From an uncultured Eubacteriales bacterium (GTDB lineage Bacteria; Bacillota; Clostridia; Christensenellales; Aristaeellaceae): DNA of 6,663 bases. The notes beneath the pieces are model-generated. The model worked only from the letters and a program-made list of their open reading frames with translations. It was not told the origin of the DNA and did not search any database. The position numbers and the translations under genes are program-made. Below, piece by piece: positions 6,205 through 6,663 of this stretch; the first letter of the stretch is position 1; each line of letters opens with the position of its first letter. Location: contig CACZOT010000070.1 in NCBI GenBank assembly GCA_902782795.1, positions 1 through 6,663 of the forward strand, read 5' to 3'.

Positions 6205-6240
6205 GTGGGTTGGCGCTCCTTTCCGGGGAGGGGATACGCC

Positions 6241-6257
6241 GAGGGACGCTGTCCCTC
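6241..6257. other. Perfect seven-pair hairpin in the nrdD-nrdG spacer
   Basis: GAGGGAC (6241-6247) and GTCCCTC (6251-6257) are perfect reverse complements around the three-base loop GCT. It is the spacer palindrome closest to nrdG, ending 19 bases upstream of the nrdG ribosome binding site on the minus strand. No T-run follows in either direction. Confidence 0.6.
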
Positions 6258-6290
6258 AGGCTCCCTGCTTGGGGGATTGGGTAAGGATAA

Positions 6291-6326
6291 GGGCTTAGCA
6301 TTTCTTGCGGAAGAAGCACTAAGCCC
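6291..6326. other. Long hairpin in the nrdD-nrdG spacer
   Basis: GGGCTTAG (6291-6298) pairs with CTAAGCCC (6319-6326) over eight Watson-Crick pairs. After a two-by-two internal loop, TTTCTT (6301-6306) pairs with AAGAAG (6311-6316), including one G-U, closing the four-base loop GCGG. The minus-strand sequence after the stem is TTATCC, not a true T-run, so termination of nrdD transcripts here would be weak at best. An mRNA processing or stability element is another possibility. Confidence 0.6.
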
Positions 6327-6339
6327 ATGAGGTTTTGAC

Positions 6340-6360
6340 AGCCTTCCAGTGGAAGGGGCT
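6340..6360. other. Bulged hairpin in the nrdD-nrdG spacer
   Basis: AGCC (6340-6343) pairs with GGCT (6357-6360), and TTCC (6344-6347) pairs with GGAA (6351-6354), leaving a two-base GG bulge and the loop AGT. An alternative six-pair register (6342-6347 with 6351-6356) is also possible. There is no T-run after it. Confidence 0.5.
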
Positions 6361-6389
6361 AAGGGGCGAAGCCCTTCGGGGAGCTCCCC
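6361..6389. other. Overlapping palindromes just after the nrdD stop codon
   Basis: GGGC (6364-6367) and GCCC (6371-6374) can pair around GAA. CGAAG (6367-6371) and CTTCG (6374-6378) offer a competing pairing. GGGGAGCTCCCC at 6378-6389 is a perfect 12-base palindrome. They lie 6-34 bases after the nrdD stop on the minus strand and lack a T-run, so they are not a normal terminator. Confidence 0.5.
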
Positions 6390-6394
6390 CTCGC

Positions 6395-6663
6395 TTACAG
6401 CTGCACGTTATGCTTGACGCGGTCCTCGACCTCGGCGCGTTTGGCGTTGTTGAAGCGATCGAGCGTGCCGACGAGATAGCCGGTGATGCGGCGGATGCGC
6501 TCGAAGCGGACGTCCTCCTCCTTGCGGCCGCAGTGCGGGCAGGTATCGCCGATGATGCCGTTGTAGCCGCAGACGGGGTCGCGGTCCACCGGGTGGTTGA
6601 TGGAGCCATAACCGATGCCCTGATCGTGCATGTAGCGGACGACCTTTTCAAACGCGTCCAGAT
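6395..6663 (-). CDS. nrdD: Anaerobic ribonucleoside-triphosphate reductase, C-terminal part (cut by window edge)
   Basis: Only the last 89 codons are present; the frame is open at the right edge (first full codon CTG at 6661-6659) and ends with TAA at 6397-6395. NrdD is the class III, oxygen-sensitive reductase that makes deoxynucleotides through a glycyl radical. The fragment contains the conserved segment GIGYGSINHPVDRDPVCGY, then the zinc-site portion CPHC, and near the end RRITGYL, whose Gly (codon 6481-6479) is the expected glycyl-radical residue. The typical C-terminus with DRFNNAKRAEVEDRVKH follows. Cysteines near the zinc site are arranged C-x9-C-x2-C, so one of the four cysteines of the common CxxC...CxxC arrangement is absent, with Asp at that position. 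The active-site half lies outside the window. Its activase NrdG is encoded downstream. Confidence 0.95.
   Translation of the reverse strand, partial: LDAFEKVVRYMHDQGIGYGSINHPVDRDPVCGYNGIIGDTCPHCGRKEEDVRFERIRRITGYLVGTLDRFNNAKRAEVEDRVKHNVQL

Noticed and set aside
6203..6211. ATGTGGGTT at the nrdG start region matching 250-258 in the promoter inverted repeat, as a possible shared operator
   Set aside because: Only one half-site is present near nrdG, and it overlaps the complement of the start codon. A single nine-base match is weak evidence for co-regulation.
5704..6330. Plus-strand open frames of about 200 codons opposite nrdG
   Set aside because: nrdG is certain from its C-x3-C-x2-C and GGDP motifs. 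The opposite frames are compositional shadows without ribosome binding sites.

Overview
This window looks like a stretch of core chromosome from an anaerobic, high-GC member of the Firmicutes, most likely class Clostridia. The evidence is the gene order DUF2232-type membrane protein, rplI, dnaB, the strong AGGAGG-type ribosome binding sites, the Gram-positive-style lipoprotein and an oxygen-sensitive class III ribonucleotide reductase (nrdD-nrdG). The genus cannot be read from the sequence. GC content is high in most genes: 43 of 60 bases in dnaB at 2041-2100 and 49 of 60 in the phosphoesterase gene at 5041-5100, counted by hand.

Layout. Bases 1-33 are the last codons of an unidentified plus-strand gene, closed by a textbook intrinsic terminator (61-95). 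A near-consensus housekeeping promoter (TTGACG, 17-bp spacer, TATAAT, 212-240) starts the next unit. An inverted repeat (241-257) sits over the expected transcription start. The unit runs through a polytopic membrane protein of DUF2232/YybS type (271-1311), ribosomal protein L9 (1313-1762), replicative helicase DnaB (1799-3163) and probably a lipoprotein (3191-4582), since no terminator separates the last two. A 126-bp gap with stem-loops leads to a YfcE/MJ0936-like metallophosphoesterase (4709-5560).

From 5701 the minus strand carries nrdG, preceded by the 3' end of nrdD, which runs off the right edge. The two convergent groups share a hairpin flanked by T-runs on both strands (5613-5665), which reads as a bidirectional terminator. 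The 190-bp nrdD-nrdG spacer is packed with palindromes and has no recognisable gene.

Functionally, L9 and DnaB are housekeeping (ribosome, replication fork). NrdD/NrdG make deoxynucleotides without oxygen. The lipoprotein is the least ordinary gene: it contains two diverged copies of a ~100-residue domain plus a different C-terminal domain, and its base composition falls well below that of its neighbours. I see no mobile element, CRISPR array, tRNA or rRNA, and no convincing new defence or metabolic system. The best leads are the duplicated lipoprotein, the hairpin cluster between nrdD and nrdG, and the inverted repeat at the promoter.
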